DNA from: Flavobacteriaceae bacterium
GTDB lineage: Bacteria; Bacteroidota; Bacteroidia; Flavobacteriales; Flavobacteriaceae
Length of the DNA: 64,000 bases
Assembly: GCA_026709415.1 (NCBI GenBank)
Contig: JAPOSZ010000018.1
Coordinates: 1 to 64,000, forward strand
Reading direction: 5' to 3'
A program made the position numbers and the translations under genes. A model generated the notes under the pieces. That model saw only the letters and a list, made by a program, of their open reading frames with translations, made no database searches and was not told the DNA's origin. This document shows, one piece after another, positions 10,658 through 21,378 of this stretch; position 1 is the first letter of the stretch; the number at the start of each line of letters is the position of its first letter.

Positions 10658-11389
10658 ATGATTTCTAAATCTCAAATTTCGTTATTAAAAAAACTTCAAT
10701 TAAAGAAATATAGAGCTAAAACTAGACTTTTTGTAGCAGAAGGCCAAAAAGTGGTTGATCAGTGTATTGATCAAGGGTTAACAATCCATCGAATATACAG
10801 TACTGACTGGCGTAATGATGTGCAATTGGAATTAATTAACGCCCAACAAATGCATAAGATATCGAATTTTAAAACCCCTAGTTCTATACTTGGCATTTTC
10901 GAAATGCCTCCAAAAGCGGAGATTGAAACTCAAAAAATTGATATTGTCATCGATCGAATCCAAGATCCTGGTAACTTGGGAACGATTATTCGATTGTGCG
11001 ACTGGTTTGGTTTTAGGCAATTGATTTGTAGTGAAGACTCCGTCGATTGTTACAATCCAAAAGTGATTCAAGCCTCAATGGGCTCATTCTGTAGAGTGAA
11101 TTGCCACTATACCAATCTTTTAGACTTTTTGAGTTCTCAGAATAAACCGGTTTATGGCACATCACCAAAGGGAGACTCAATGAATGATTTCTATTTTGAG
11201 GAATCCTTTATTCTACTATTTGGTAATGAATCACAAGGAATAAGCAAAAATCTTCATCCAATGATATCCCAATGGATATCGATTGATAAATTTTCAAAAC
11301 ACCAAGCTGTCGATAGTTTAAATGTGGCTTCTACCGTGGGGATTTGTTTGTATAAGATTAGAAATAGGGAATCGTATTTCAAAAAATAA
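10658..11389 (+). CDS. TrmH/SpoU-family RNA 2'-O-methyltransferase
   Basis: 243 aa SAM-dependent RNA methyltransferase. An N-terminal substrate-binding part (RLFVAEGQKVVDQC-type region) precedes the knotted SPOUT domain. All three family motifs are present: DPGNLGTIIRLCDWFG (motif 1), LLFGNESQGIS (motif 2) and DSLNVASTVGICLY (motif 3, at the knot). The target nucleotide cannot be read from sequence. It is divergent from tamL, and its last 11 bp overlap the 3' end of the convergent PorT-like gene. This tamL/TrmH/porT cluster recurs in Bacteroidota. Confidence 0.9.
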   Translation: MISKSQISLLKKLQLKKYRAKTRLFVAEGQKVVDQCIDQGLTIHRIYSTDWRNDVQLELINAQQMHKISNFKTPSSILGIFEMPPKAEIETQKIDIVIDRIQDPGNLGTIIRLCDWFGFRQLICSEDSVDCYNPKVIQASMGSFCRVNCHYTNLLDFLSSQNKPVYGTSPKGDSMNDFYFEESFILLFGNESQGISKNLHPMISQWISIDKFSKHQAVDSLNVASTVGICLYKIRNRESYFKK

Positions 11390-12167
11390 TAACTCCGAAG
11401 TTTACTGTAAATACGGAATGTTTTCCATGTTTTACTGCTAATCCTTCTTCTTTAGACGGATTGACAATATTGCCTAGTAACATGGACCATCTTATAGAAG
11501 GGGATAAACGAAATTTGTCAAAAATAAATTCAATACCGAGGCCAATTTCATAATTTAGTGAAAACTTTTTTCTGTTGAAAAATGTTGGGTTCTCTATTTT
11601 GATGAGTTCATCAGCTTCATACCTTTCAACAATGTTATAGCTAAGTGAAAGTCCAGATGCTAAAAAAGGCCTTATGTTATTCAAGCGATAAATTCCGACC
11701 TCTACAAGTAAAGGAAGAGAAAACATATTCGGCGCAAAAGATAATTTTTCAACCCTATGAGTTACTTCTTGTTCTTTATCAGAAAGAGAAATCATATCTG
11801 GTGTAACAGATAATGGTTTAGTATTCCCATCAAATGTAAAAGATACTTCTTGTTTATTACCAATCAAAAAGGAAGGTTCTAAACTCAACTGTAAAAATTC
11901 GTGGAATCGACATTTAAAGACAACTCCAATATTAAACCCCAGTCCATGGCTAATGTGTAATACTTTTTGATTTTTGATTTTTTCTAAAATAAATCGATGA
12001 TGATCAAAATAGTTTGTCCCTAATTGAATTCCAGCAGAGAATCCACTCCAATTGAGATTATTGTCATTAAGAACTCTGTTTTTTACATAAGTTCTTTGCC
12101 CCATGCTAGAAAATCCAGAGAGCATGAAAAAGCCAAGAATGAAGACATTAAATAGTTTGGATTTCAA
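11379..12167 (-). CDS. PorT-like outer-membrane beta-barrel protein
   Basis: 262 aa with a clean signal peptide (hydrophobic run ending near GFSSMGQ) and alternating strands of an OmpA-like small barrel ending in VNFGVIIF. Context rather than motif makes the call: in Bacteroidota porT, a type IX secretion or gliding component, sits between a TrmH methyltransferase and ubiE, exactly as here. No other T9SS gene is in the window, so a generic outer-membrane barrel remains possible. It is convergent with the TrmH gene, with an 11-bp overlap. Confidence 0.7.
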   Translation of the reverse strand: MKSKLFNVFILGFFMLSGFSSMGQRTYVKNRVLNDNNLNWSGFSAGIQLGTNYFDHHRFILEKIKNQKVLHISHGLGFNIGVVFKCRFHEFLQLSLEPSFLIGNKQEVSFTFDGNTKPLSVTPDMISLSDKEQEVTHRVEKLSFAPNMFSLPLLVEVGIYRLNNIRPFLASGLSLSYNIVERYEADELIKIENPTFFNRKKFSLNYEIGLGIEFIFDKFRLSPSIRWSMLLGNIVNPSKEEGLAVKHGKHSVFTVNFGVIIF

Positions 12168-12281
12168 ATCATTAAATTTTATAAGCTAAAATTATTTCCA
12201 AATTTTCTAGAATTCGAAACATTGTTTATTCATTAAGAAATATTTGAAGTGGAACCTGAATCAATGGTAACTTTTCTTTGA

Positions 12282-13010
12282 TTATTTGCTCGCCACATAG
12301 ATACTAGAAATTTGAAATATCTGAGGTTGGTGTTTAACGGATTTAAAACCAATTCTTTTCATTAGACCGATGAGTTGTTCACTCGATGGAAACAAAAGAG
12401 CCGATTTTGACAAATACAAGTAAGCGGACTTTTCTTGAAATAATAATTTAGTCATTAATGGCATGATGCCAACTGTGTAAAAAATATAAAATGGTTTGAT
12501 AAACCAATTTTTTGGTCTGGAGGTTTCAAGCGTTATCAAATAACCTCCTTTTTTGATCACTCGAAAAATTTCTGTTAATGCTTTTTCAAGATTTTGAAAG
12601 TTTCTCAAACCGAAAGAAACCATCACTATATCAAAAGATTCATTATCAAAATCTAGAGACTCTGCTGATCCTAATCGCAATTCTATGACATTATTCAAGC
12701 CGGCTTGCTTGATTTTTGAAAGCCCAACCTCTAACATTTTTTCAGAAATATCGACGCCGATGATTTTCACATTTGGAATATGGCTCACTGAGATAGCAAA
12801 ATCGGCAGTCCCCGTCGCTAAATCAAGAATTTTTGTTGGAGATTGATTTTCTACCAGTTTAGCCAATTTTTTCCGCCACTGATCGTACATCCCAAAGGTG
12901 ATGATTCGATTAAGCCGATCATATTTTTGTGAGATACGATTAAACATATCTTCAACTTGCCGTTGTTTATCTCTGGAATCATCTTCATTGGGAAGTACGG
13001 TTTTGTACAT
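12282..13010 (-). CDS. ubiE: Demethylmenaquinone methyltransferase
   Basis: Last step of menaquinone synthesis: SAM-dependent C-methylation of demethylmenaquinone at the membrane surface (also called menG). 242 aa. The Rossmann SAM motif is ILDLATGTADFAI, with IIGVDISEKML at strand 2; family signatures FGMYDQWRKK near the N-terminus and SFGLRNFQNLEKAL plus a late SSEQLIGLMKRIGF are present. It lies 114 bp upstream of the PorT-like gene and 35 bp downstream of rarA, all on the minus strand. Confidence 0.94.
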   Translation of the reverse strand: MYKTVLPNEDDSRDKQRQVEDMFNRISQKYDRLNRIITFGMYDQWRKKLAKLVENQSPTKILDLATGTADFAISVSHIPNVKIIGVDISEKMLEVGLSKIKQAGLNNVIELRLGSAESLDFDNESFDIVMVSFGLRNFQNLEKALTEIFRVIKKGGYLITLETSRPKNWFIKPFYIFYTVGIMPLMTKLLFQEKSAYLYLSKSALLFPSSEQLIGLMKRIGFKSVKHQPQIFQISSIYVASK

Positions 13011-13045
13011 TGGAATCAGAATAAGGTATTGGGTTTCGCTTGGAC

Positions 13046-14323
13046 TTAATAACGATAAATTTCATTCCATAATTTTTCTAATCGCCTTCTTAATTTTTCT
13101 TCTTGCGGATTACTATTTGGAAAGTAAACCTGGGAATTTTTGATTTTCTCCGGCATGTAGTCTTGAATCACAAATTCATTGGGATAATCATGAGCATATT
13201 TATAATTTTTGGCGGCACCCAATGATTTATGGAAAGCCGTTGGAGCATTTCTCAAATGCATTGGAACAGAAAGGTTTGGATTTTGACGGTGTAATTTTTC
13301 AGCATTCTTAATGGCTATGTAGGCCGAATTACTTTTTGCACTAGAGGCCAGATAAATGACACATTGACTCAAAATGATTTTGGCTTCAGGTAGTCCGATT
13401 TTTTGAACAGCTTCAAATGTAGCATTGGCCAATAATAAGGCATTGGGGTTAGCCAATCCAATATCTTCCGATGCTAAAATGATCAATCTTCGCGCAATAA
13501 AAACAGGGTCTTGTCCTGATTCGATCATCGAAGCCAACCAGTAAAGCGCTGCGTTTGGATCACTTCCCCTAATGGATTTAATAAAAGCCGATATACGATC
13601 ATAATAGGCATCTCCTTTTTTATCGAAAACGAAATTTTTTGTTTGAAGCGTTTGTTGAATCAATTCATTGGTAACGGTCAATGGTTTGCTTTGATCGCAA
13701 GAGATGACCAATAATTCAAATATGGAAAGCATTTTTCGAGCATCTCCACCAGCACTGATCATTAAGGCATCGGTTTGCTTTAAATGAATATCCCGTTTGT
13801 TTAATACTTCATCCCGTTGTATGGCTTGTTCTAAAATAGTTTTTAATTCGGCTTCCGTTAGCGGGTTTAATATGTAAACTAAACATCGAGATAATAAGGC
13901 ATTGATGACTTCAAAGCCAGGATTTTCAGTGGTAGCAGAAATCAATGTGATAATACCTGTTTCAACCCCTTCCAGAAGAGAATCTTGTTGTGATTTAGAA
14001 AATCGGTGAATTTCATCAACCAATAATACAGTTCTGTTTTCTATGGATGATTGATTTTTCGATTGAGCTAAAACTTCTCGTATTTGTTTTACACTGGTAT
14101 GAATAGCTGATAATTTGACAAAGGGTCGGGATTGACGTTTGGCCAAAATTTCTGCCAAAGCCGTTTTTCCTGAACCCGGTGGGCCCCAAAAAATCATCGA
14201 TCTCAAACTTTGACCATCTAAAAAACAATGGAGACTTCCCTTTGGCCCAACCAAATGCTTTTGACCTACAAATTGATTAATTGTTTGGGGTCTGACTCTT
14301 TGCGCAAGTGGTATCGTATTCAT
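13046..14323 (-). CDS. rarA: Replication-associated recombination protein A (RarA/MgsA AAA+ ATPase)
   Basis: 425 aa AAA+ protein acting at stalled or gapped replication forks, related to clamp-loader subunits. N-terminal RVRPQTINQFVGQKHL is typical of the family. Walker A is GPPGSGKTALAEIL, Walker B VLLVDEIHRF and sensor 1 SATTENP. The C-terminal half has the tetramerisation domain with RGSDPNAALYWLASM and HLRNAPT. Its end is 35 bp before ubiE. rlmB ends 15 bp upstream of its start, so the three are likely one transcript. Confidence 0.93.
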   Translation of the reverse strand: MNTIPLAQRVRPQTINQFVGQKHLVGPKGSLHCFLDGQSLRSMIFWGPPGSGKTALAEILAKRQSRPFVKLSAIHTSVKQIREVLAQSKNQSSIENRTVLLVDEIHRFSKSQQDSLLEGVETGIITLISATTENPGFEVINALLSRCLVYILNPLTEAELKTILEQAIQRDEVLNKRDIHLKQTDALMISAGGDARKMLSIFELLVISCDQSKPLTVTNELIQQTLQTKNFVFDKKGDAYYDRISAFIKSIRGSDPNAALYWLASMIESGQDPVFIARRLIILASEDIGLANPNALLLANATFEAVQKIGLPEAKIILSQCVIYLASSAKSNSAYIAIKNAEKLHRQNPNLSVPMHLRNAPTAFHKSLGAAKNYKYAHDYPNEFVIQDYMPEKIKNSQVYFPNSNPQEEKLRRRLEKLWNEIYRY

Positions 14324-14338
14324 GAAATAGAAAGAGGG

Positions 14339-15106
14339 TTAACCCAGTGGATGTTGATTGATATGGTAAAGCGTAATACCACAAGCGATTGAAACATTCA
14401 GAGAACTCATCTGTTTGGCCATGGGGAGATGAACAAGATGAGTAACCAATTGTTTCACCCCTTTAGAAATCCCTTTGTGTTCATCACCGGCCACTATAGC
14501 CAGCGGTTTTTTAAAAGAAGTTTCAAAAATAGAATGTGGACTTTTTTCATCCAATCCAATGATTGGAATCTTTCGATCAATTAATTGATAGAGGACATCT
14601 TTTAAATGATTCACTCTGACAATGGGAATTTTAAAAATACCGCCTGAAGAAGTTGAAATAACATCCGAAGTTATACCAACAGAATGATGGTTACTGATGA
14701 TAATGGCTGAAATAGAAGTGGCCACAGCAGTTCGTACGATGGCTCCAAAATTTCGGATATTAGTAACGCCGTCCAGCATAAGAAAAACAAAATCCAATCG
14801 TTCATGGAGAAGTTGGGCTAATAGTTTTTCAAAAGAAACATATTGAATGGGACTACCCAAGGCGACTATTTTGGTTTTCGAATGGGTGGATAGTTTGAAT
14901 AACCTTTGTTTTGGAACGTATTGTATCGGGATTTGACTTTTTCGAGCTCTTTGTAATAATGAAGAGAGATGCCAATGATGGTAATCTTTTGAAACCCAAA
15001 TTTTTTCAATGGAGTGATTTGATTCGAGGGCTTCTGAAATCGCATTGATACCATGAATATATAACCGTTCCACAACTTCAAAAATAAAGGTTTGACCTAC
15101 TTCCAA
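14339..15106 (-). CDS. rlmB: RlmB-type 23S rRNA 2'-O-methyltransferase (TrmH family)
   Basis: 255 aa SPOUT methyltransferase; RlmB methylates the 2'-OH of a conserved guanosine in the 23S peptidyl-transferase region. The N-terminal substrate-binding domain starts with YIHGINAISEAL, the hallmark of this subgroup. SPOUT motifs are NIRNFGAIVRTA, VAGDEHKGIS and SSLNVSIACGITLY. The start is uncertain: about 12 residues before YIHG are unlike the family, so GTG near VERLYIHG is an alternative. It reads away from rpsL across a 210-bp divergent spacer. Confidence 0.88.
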   Translation of the reverse strand: MEVGQTFIFEVVERLYIHGINAISEALESNHSIEKIWVSKDYHHWHLSSLLQRARKSQIPIQYVPKQRLFKLSTHSKTKIVALGSPIQYVSFEKLLAQLLHERLDFVFLMLDGVTNIRNFGAIVRTAVATSISAIIISNHHSVGITSDVISTSSGGIFKIPIVRVNHLKDVLYQLIDRKIPIIGLDEKSPHSIFETSFKKPLAIVAGDEHKGISKGVKQLVTHLVHLPMAKQMSSLNVSIACGITLYHINQHPLG

Positions 15107-15274
15107 AGCCTAGAAGAATTCGAGTTGTTGAGATAACGGATATTTCAACTGCTCCACGAAGGATATTTTTAAATACGATGGATTAATCAATTCCAGAATG
15201 GCCAGCAGAAATTCAAATAATTCCCTATCGAAATGATGTGATAAAAAGATTAGCCTTTTTAATCTAAAAACGAT

Positions 15275-15282
15275 TACATTTG
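15275..15282 (+). promoter_or_regulatory. -7 promoter box of the rpsL ribosomal super-operon
   Basis: TACATTTG is an exact TAnnTTTG match, followed by GC, 34 bp before the rpsL start. It is the only good box between rlmB and rpsL, so it is the likely main promoter for the long operon that follows. Confidence 0.6.
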
Positions 15283-15316
15283 CACCCCTCAAAAATAAGG
15301 GGGCGAATTACAGTTT

Positions 15317-15691
15317 ATGCCAACGATTGCGCAGTTAGTTAGAAAAGGGAGAACCTCGATTGCCAAAAAGAGTAAAGCGGCTGCTTTGGATTCTTGTCCA
15401 CAACGTAGAGGGGTTTGTACGAGAGTATATACAACAACGCCTAAAAAGCCCAATTCGGCCATGCGTAAAGTGGCCCGTGTTCGTCTGACCAACGGTAAAG
15501 AAGTCAATGCTTACATTCCTGGTGAAGGACACAATCTTCAGGAACATTCCATTGTACTGGTCAGAGGGGGTAGAGTCAAAGATCTTCCCGGTGTCAGATA
15601 TCATATTGTAAGAGGCGCCCTGGACACCGCTGGTGTGGAAGGAAGACTTCAACGTCGATCCAAATATGGCACCAAAAGACCCAAGAAATAA
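15317..15691 (+). CDS. rpsL: 30S ribosomal protein S12
   Basis: 124 aa decoding-centre protein. The invariant loops [16 protein letters not shown] and the [11 protein letters not shown] region containing the streptomycin-contact residues are intact; the sensitive-type Lys in KKPNS is present. It is the first gene of the super-operon, with rpsG starting 29 bp after it. Confidence 0.97.
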   Translation: MPTIAQLVRKGRTSIAKKSKAAALDSCPQRRGVCTRVYTTTPKKPNSAMRKVARVRLTNGKEVNAYIPGEGHNLQEHSIVLVRGGRVKDLPGVRYHIVRGALDTAGVEGRLQRRSKYGTKRPKK

Positions 15692-15719
15692 TAAAGCCCC
15701 ATCAGTTAGACCCTTTTAA

Positions 15720-16196
15720 ATGAGAAAAAGAAGAGCCAAAAAACGAAAATTAGCCCCTGATCCAAGGTTCAATGATCAGTTGGTGACTCGTTTTGTGAAT
15801 AATTTGATGCATGATGGAAAAAAGTCCGTGGCTTTGTCTTTGTTTTATGATGCCTTGGATATTGTGGAAGAAAGAAAAGAAGACCAGGAAAAATCCGGAC
15901 TTCAAATTTGGAAAGAGGCCCTTTCTAATGTAATGCCTTATGTGGAAGTTCGAAGTCGAAGAATTGGAGGAGCCACCTTTCAAATTCCGATGCAAATACG
16001 ACCCGAAAGAAAGGTGTCGCTAGCTATCAAATGGTTAATCACCCATGCACGAGCTCGCAATGAAAAATCCATGGCTTTGAAGTTAGCCAACGAGATATTG
16101 GCCGCGGCCAAAGAAGAAGGAAATGCCGTTAAGAAGAGAGTCGATACGCATAAAATGGCTGAAGCCAATCGAGCCTTTTCACATTTTAGGTTTTAA
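15720..16196 (+). CDS. rpsG: 30S ribosomal protein S7
   Basis: 158 aa; nucleates the 30S head and contacts E-site tRNA. Recognised by VTRFVNNLMHDGKKS, the VEVRSRRIGGATFQIP block and the C-terminal HKMAEANRAFSHFRF. Length is normal for the phylum. It lies between rpsL and fusA as in the canonical str operon. Confidence 0.97.
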   Translation: MRKRRAKKRKLAPDPRFNDQLVTRFVNNLMHDGKKSVALSLFYDALDIVEERKEDQEKSGLQIWKEALSNVMPYVEVRSRRIGGATFQIPMQIRPERKVSLAIKWLITHARARNEKSMALKLANEILAAAKEEGNAVKKRVDTHKMAEANRAFSHFRF

Positions 16197-16234
16197 TGCA
16201 TTACTATAAGCAATACGGTTAAGATATCATTTGG

Positions 16235-18376
16235 ATGATGGGAAAGGATAGAGATTTAAAGTTAACTAGAAATATCGGTATAACAGCCCATATTGATGCT
16301 GGAAAAACCACGACCACCGAGCGTATTTTATTTTATACTGGTATGAGCCATAAAATAGGTGAAGTACATGATGGTGCCGCCATTATGGATTGGATGGCTC
16401 AAGAACAAGAAAGAGGCATCACCATTACTTCTGCCGCGACCACATGCGACTGGCATTTTCCTACCAAACAAGGTCAATTACTACCCGATTCAAAAAAATT
16501 TCATCTCAATATCATCGATACCCCGGGACATGTTGATTTTACGGTGGAAGTCAATAGATCCTTGAGAGTGCTCGATGGTTTGGTGTTTTTGTTTTCCGCT
16601 GTCGATGGGGTAGAGCCTCAATCCGAAACCAATTGGCGTTTGGCCGATAACTACAAGGTCCCGCGAATTGGCTTTGTCAATAAAATGGATAGACAAGGGG
16701 CCAATTTCTTGGGAGTTTGCCATCAAGTCAAAACCATGCTTAAATCCAATGCCGTTCCAGTGGTATTGAATATTGGTGAAGAAGAGGACTTTAGAGGCAT
16801 TGTGGATTTAGTGACCAACCGCGCCATCATTTGGCATGATGAAAACTATGGTTCAACATACGATGTGGTGGAGGTTCCAGATGCGATGAAACAAGAAGTT
16901 GAGGAATATCGTGCCCAATTGATTGAAGCGGTTGCGGATTATGATGATGAGATTTTGGAAAAGTTTTTCGATAATCCGGATTCGATTACGCCTCAAGAAA
17001 TTCATACAGCCTTGAGAGCAGCCACCCAAGATATGAGCATTATACCCATGGTCTGTGGTTCGGCTTTTAAAAATAAAGGAGTTCAGTTTTTATTGGATGC
17101 CGTTTGCCAGTACTTGCCGTCTCCGGAGGATAAAAAGGCCATTGAAGGGGTTAACCCCGATGATGGTCGAACCGCCTTAAGAGGCCCGAGGGTTGAAGAA
17201 CCTTTTTCTGCGCTGGCATTTAAAATCGCCACCGATCCCTTTGTGGGAAGATTAGCTTTCTTTAGAGTGTATTCTGGAAAGTTAGATGCCGGTTCTTTTG
17301 TGTTGAACAATCGAACAGGTAAAAAAGAACGAATATCGAGGATATACCAGATGCATTCCAATAAACAGAACGCTATCGACACCATTCGAGCGGGGGATAT
17401 CGGTGCAGCCGTTGGGGTTAAAGACATTAAAACGGGAGACACGTTATCATCAGAAAAATCCCCCATTGTTTTAGAAAGCATGGATTTCCCAGATCCGGTT
17501 ATCGGTATTTCAGTCGAACCCAAAACCAAAGCGGACATCGATCGTTTGGGGATTGCGTTGGGAAAATTAGTGGAAGAAGATCCGACGTTCCAAGTTCGAA
17601 CAGATCCAGCTTCAGGTCAAACCATTATTTCAGGAATGGGAGAATTGCATTTGGATATCATTGTAGATAGACTCAAAAGAGAATTTAAAGTCGATGTTAA
17701 TCAAGGGCGCCCTCGAGTGGAATACAAAGAGGCCCTAACAGCGACGGCTCCACATCGAGAAGTCTACAAAAAACAGACGGGAGGTCGTGGAAAATTCGCT
17801 GATATCATTTTTGAAATTGGTCCGACAGAAGAAAATGAAACAGGTTTGGAATTCATCAATAATGTCAAGGGTGGAAATATTCCTAAGGAATTTATTCCAT
17901 CGGTTGAGAAAGGATTTAAAGAGGCCATGAAAAATGGTCCTTTGGCCGGCTTTGAAATCGATTCCATGCGGATTGTGCTTAATGATGGTTCATTTCATGC
18001 TGTGGATTCGGACTCTCTCTCGTTTGAGCTTTGTGCCAAGCTTGGATTTAGAAACGCGGCACAATTGGCCAAATCAGTGATCATGGAACCCATTATGAAA
18101 CTAGAAGTGTTGACCCCTGAAGAAAGTATGGGCGACATTGTTGGAGATTTGAATCGACGCCGAGGTCAAGTGAGTTCAATGGACGATAGGGCAGGATCTA
18201 AAGTGATTAAAGTCCAAGTGCCACTGGCTGAAATGTTTGGCTATGTAACCACTTTGAGAACCTTGTCATCAGGCCGAGCCACTTCGACCATGGAATTTTC
18301 TCATTATTCGGAATTACCACCAAGCATTGTTGAAAAGGTGATTGAAGAAGTGAAAGGAAAAGTTTTAGTTGTTTAA
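16235..18376 (+). CDS. fusA: Elongation factor G
   Basis: 713 aa translocase GTPase. The G domain has [14 protein letters not shown] (P-loop), the switch I region ending [18 protein letters not shown] and NKMDRQGA, followed by domains II-V with [15 protein letters not shown] and [14 protein letters not shown]. The Met at 16235 or the next one can start it; the second (MGKDRD) fits as well. It sits 38 bp after rpsG and 2 bp before rpsJ. Confidence 0.97.
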   Translation: MMGKDRDLKLTRNIGITAHIDAGKTTTTERILFYTGMSHKIGEVHDGAAIMDWMAQEQERGITITSAATTCDWHFPTKQGQLLPDSKKFHLNIIDTPGHVDFTVEVNRSLRVLDGLVFLFSAVDGVEPQSETNWRLADNYKVPRIGFVNKMDRQGANFLGVCHQVKTMLKSNAVPVVLNIGEEEDFRGIVDLVTNRAIIWHDENYGSTYDVVEVPDAMKQEVEEYRAQLIEAVADYDDEILEKFFDNPDSITPQEIHTALRAATQDMSIIPMVCGSAFKNKGVQFLLDAVCQYLPSPEDKKAIEGVNPDDGRTALRGPRVEEPFSALAFKIATDPFVGRLAFFRVYSGKLDAGSFVLNNRTGKKERISRIYQMHSNKQNAIDTIRAGDIGAAVGVKDIKTGDTLSSEKSPIVLESMDFPDPVIGISVEPKTKADIDRLGIALGKLVEEDPTFQVRTDPASGQTIISGMGELHLDIIVDRLKREFKVDVNQGRPRVEYKEALTATAPHREVYKKQTGGRGKFADIIFEIGPTEENETGLEFINNVKGGNIPKEFIPSVEKGFKEAMKNGPLAGFEIDSMRIVLNDGSFHAVDSDSLSFELCAKLGFRNAAQLAKSVIMEPIMKLEVLTPEESMGDIVGDLNRRRGQVSSMDDRAGSKVIKVQVPLAEMFGYVTTLRTLSSGRATSTMEFSHYSELPPSIVEKVIEEVKGKVLVV

Positions 18377-18378
18377 TT

Positions 18379-18684
18379 ATGAGTCAAAGAATACGAATCA
18401 AGTTAAAATCTTATGATTATTCATTGGTCGATAAATCTGCTGATAAAATTGTCAAATCGGTCAAGACGACCGGAGCCGTCGTTACAGGCCCCATCCCATT
18501 GCCAACGCACAAGAGAATATTTACTGTGCTTCGTTCGCCTCATGTCAATAAAAAATCAAGAGAACAGTTTAAACTTTGTTCGTATAAGCGATTGATGGAC
18601 ATCTACAGTTCTTCATCCAAGACAATTGATGCTTTGATGAAGTTAGAACTACCGAGTGGTGTCGAAGTAGAAATAAAAGTATAG
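18379..18684 (+). CDS. rpsJ: 30S ribosomal protein S10
   Basis: 101 aa head protein, also the NusB partner in antitermination. Recognised by [25 protein letters not shown] and the [12 protein letters not shown] stretch. It follows fusA directly, so here the str and S10 operons are fused, as in other Bacteroidota. Confidence 0.97.
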   Translation: MSQRIRIKLKSYDYSLVDKSADKIVKSVKTTGAVVTGPIPLPTHKRIFTVLRSPHVNKKSREQFKLCSYKRLMDIYSSSSKTIDALMKLELPSGVEVEIKV

Positions 18685-18714
18685 GATAAATTCAATATAG
18701 GCGACTTTATAAGC

Positions 18715-19332
18715 ATGTCTGGACTCATAGGAAAAAAAATAGGGATGACTAGCATTTTCAATGCACAAGGTAAAAACGTTCCTTGTACTATTTTGCAAAT
18801 GGGTCCTTGCGTGGTGACCCAAATCAAGACTCAAGAAACGGATGGTTATCATGCCTTACAACTGGGCTTTGAAGATTTGAATGAAAAAAAAATCACCAAG
18901 TCTATCAAAGGCCACTTTTCAAAATCCAAAACGAATCCGAAAAGAAAATTGGTGGAGTTTAAAAATTTTCCAACCACACATCAACTTGGAGATCAAATAA
19001 CCGTTACCCATTTTGAAGAAGGTGAATTTGTGGATGTATCCGCAAAATCAAAAGGGAAAGGGTTTCAAGGAGTCGTCAAAAGACACGGATTTGCTGGGGT
19101 AGGAGATGCTTCTCATGGGCAACATAATCGGAAGAGGGCCCCAGGATCTATCGGTGCCGCATCCGATCCCTCTCGGGTCTTTAAAGGCATGAAAATGGCG
19201 GGTCAAACTGGAAATCGAAAAGTCAAAGTGTTGAATTTAAAAGTGCTTAAAATTTTGCCTGAAAAGAACTTGATGGTACTCAAAGGAGCCGTCCCCGGAC
19301 ACAATAACACTTTCGTTACGGTTAGAAAATAA
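18715..19332 (+). CDS. rplC: 50S ribosomal protein L3
   Basis: 205 aa, one of the first proteins to bind 23S rRNA. Starts [12 protein letters not shown]; the conserved loop [18 protein letters not shown] and the basic RAPGSIG segment are intact. Its stop overlaps the rplD start (ATAATGA), suggesting coupled translation. Confidence 0.97.
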   Translation: MSGLIGKKIGMTSIFNAQGKNVPCTILQMGPCVVTQIKTQETDGYHALQLGFEDLNEKKITKSIKGHFSKSKTNPKRKLVEFKNFPTTHQLGDQITVTHFEEGEFVDVSAKSKGKGFQGVVKRHGFAGVGDASHGQHNRKRAPGSIGAASDPSRVFKGMKMAGQTGNRKVKVLNLKVLKILPEKNLMVLKGAVPGHNNTFVTVRK

Positions 19333-19961
19333 TGACACTCAAGGTCTTAACACAAGAAGGGAAAGAAACCCAAAACACCGTTCGATTAAATAAATCGGTA
19401 TTTGGTATAGAACCCAACCAACATGCTATTTACTTAGATGTCAAAGCGATTCTAGCCAATAAGCGGAGTGGAACACACCAAACCAAAGAGCGTGGCGAAA
19501 TCGTTGGGAGCACTCGAAAATTAAGAAGACAAAAAGGAACAGGGGCGGCTCGTGTTGGCAGTATTAAAAACCCCATTTTTAGAAAAGGAGGTCGCACTTT
19601 CGGTCCTAAACCTCGATCTTACGAACAAAAAGTCAATAAGCAACTTAAAAAGTTAGCTCGTAAATCGGCATTGTCTCAAAAAGTTAAAAACAAAGAACTC
19701 AAAGTGGTTGATAAGTTTGAATTGAAACAACCTAAAACCAAAGAGTTGACTCAAAGTTTACATGATTTGGGAATAGACCAAACAAAAACATTGGTGGTCT
19801 TGTCTCAACAAAATAAAAATGTGTATTTGGCTTCAAGGAATTTACAAAAAGCCAAAGTGGTTGTCAATACCGAATTGAATACCTATGATATCAGTGATGC
19901 AAAATGCATTGTTCTAGAACAACAAGCCATTAAACAAATTGAATCAGCTTTAAAATCATGA
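19332..19961 (+). CDS. rplD: 50S ribosomal protein L4
   Basis: 209 aa; lines the exit tunnel with an extended loop seen here as RKLRRQKGTGAARVGS and FGPKPRSY. Start overlaps the rplC stop by one base, and its end overlaps rplW by 4 bp (ATGA). Confidence 0.96.
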   Translation: MTLKVLTQEGKETQNTVRLNKSVFGIEPNQHAIYLDVKAILANKRSGTHQTKERGEIVGSTRKLRRQKGTGAARVGSIKNPIFRKGGRTFGPKPRSYEQKVNKQLKKLARKSALSQKVKNKELKVVDKFELKQPKTKELTQSLHDLGIDQTKTLVVLSQQNKNVYLASRNLQKAKVVVNTELNTYDISDAKCIVLEQQAIKQIESALKS

Positions 19962-20248
19962 ATGTATTGATAGAACCCATTGTGACTGAAAAAGCATCGG
20001 ATGCTAGCGAACTAAAAAACTGTTATTCTTTTTTTGTACATCCTAAAGCCAATAAAATTCAGATCAAGAAAGCCGTTGAAGATTATTATGATGTTCGAGT
20101 TGATAAAGTGCGCACCATGATTTATGGTGCCAAGCGCTTTACGAAGTTCACAAAAACGGGCGTTCAAAGAGGAAAAACTAATTACACCAAAAAAGCCATG
20201 ATACAACTTGTGGAAGGCGACCAAATTGATTTATATACCAGCATTTAA
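19958..20248 (+). CDS. rplW: 50S ribosomal protein L23
   Basis: 96 aa tunnel-exit protein that docks SRP and trigger factor. Signature EPIVTEKASDAS at the start and VRTMIYGAKRF with the extended loop KFTKTGVQRGKTNYTKKA. Overlaps rplD by 4 bp. Confidence 0.96.
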   Translation: MNVLIEPIVTEKASDASELKNCYSFFVHPKANKIQIKKAVEDYYDVRVDKVRTMIYGAKRFTKFTKTGVQRGKTNYTKKAMIQLVEGDQIDLYTSI

Positions 20249-20260
20249 TAATGATTAGAG

Positions 20261-21085
20261 ATGCCAGTTAGAAAATTGAAACCCATCACAGCCGCCCAAC
20301 GATTTCGGATTGTCAATGGCTTTGATGCCATCACAACCGATCAGCCGGAAAAGAGTTTATTGGTTCCCAATAAACGAAGTGGCGGTCGTAATAATGTTGG
20401 TCGAATGACGGTTCGTTATAGGGGAGGCGGACATAAACGGAAATACCGAATCATTGATTTTAAACGAGATAAATTCAATCTTAAAGCAACGGTTCAATCC
20501 ATTGAATACGATCCCAACCGAAGTGCATTTATTGCACTCGTCAAATACAACGATGGTGAAAAGCGTTATGTCATCGCTCAAAACGGTTTGAAAGTCCAAC
20601 AAAAAATTGAATCTGGAAAATCAGTTCCCCCCAATATAGGGAATGCCATGCAGTTGGCTAATATTCCACTAGGTACCGTGATTTGTTGTATCGAATTAAA
20701 ACCAGGCCAAGGCGCTGTGATAGCTCGAAGTGCCGGCTCTTTTGCCCAGTTGGTTGCTCGCGATGGAAAATATGCCACTATCAAGTTACCGTCTAACGAA
20801 ATCCGATTATTATTGGCCAATTGTATGGCCACCATTGGTGTGGTTTCGAATTCTGACCATCAATTGCAAATTTCTGGAAAAGCTGGACGATCCAGATGGC
20901 TAGGACGAAGACCTCGGACCAGAGGTGTGGCCATGAATCCAGTGGATCATCCCATGGGTGGTGGTGAAGGAAAAGCTTCGGGGGGTCATCCCAGATCTCG
21001 AAACGGTATTCCTGCGAAGGGATTCCGGACTCGAAATAAAAAGAAAAAGTCCAATAAATTCATTATTGAACGTCGAAGAAAATAA
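20261..21085 (+). CDS. rplB: 50S ribosomal protein L2
   Basis: 274 aa, needed for subunit joining and peptidyl transfer. [17 protein letters not shown] and the C-terminal [18 protein letters not shown] (with the conserved His near the peptidyl-transferase centre) are intact. Lies 6 bp before rpsS. Confidence 0.97.
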   Translation: MPVRKLKPITAAQRFRIVNGFDAITTDQPEKSLLVPNKRSGGRNNVGRMTVRYRGGGHKRKYRIIDFKRDKFNLKATVQSIEYDPNRSAFIALVKYNDGEKRYVIAQNGLKVQQKIESGKSVPPNIGNAMQLANIPLGTVICCIELKPGQGAVIARSAGSFAQLVARDGKYATIKLPSNEIRLLLANCMATIGVVSNSDHQLQISGKAGRSRWLGRRPRTRGVAMNPVDHPMGGGEGKASGGHPRSRNGIPAKGFRTRNKKKKSNKFIIERRRK

Positions 21086-21091
21086 TGCATT

Positions 21092-21367
21092 ATGCCTAGA
21101 TCAATAAAAAAAGGTCCTTTTGTACATCATTCTTTAGAAAAAAAACTAAAGAAAAATATCGCCGAAGGCCGTCGGGAAGTCATTAAAACCTGGTCTCGAG
21201 CTTCGTTGATTACACCGGATTTTGTCGGGCAAACCATTGGAGTCCATAATGGACGAAAACATATTCCTGTTTATATAACAGAATTCATGGTAGGACATAA
21301 ACTGGGTGAATTTGCCCATACGAGAAATTTTAGAGGACATATCAAAGGAAATAAAGGTAAAAAGTAA
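21092..21367 (+). CDS. rpsS: 30S ribosomal protein S19
   Basis: 91 aa head protein near the A site. Recognised by [32 protein letters not shown] and [16 protein letters not shown]. Standard position between rplB and rplV. Confidence 0.97.
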   Translation: MPRSIKKGPFVHHSLEKKLKKNIAEGRREVIKTWSRASLITPDFVGQTIGVHNGRKHIPVYITEFMVGHKLGEFAHTRNFRGHIKGNKGKK

Positions 21368-21378
21368 GGCTTTAAATC

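Noticed and set aside
15110..15292. 60-codon minus-strand ORF between rlmB and rpsL
   Set aside because: It overlaps the rpsL promoter region, has no recognisable features and looks like chance.
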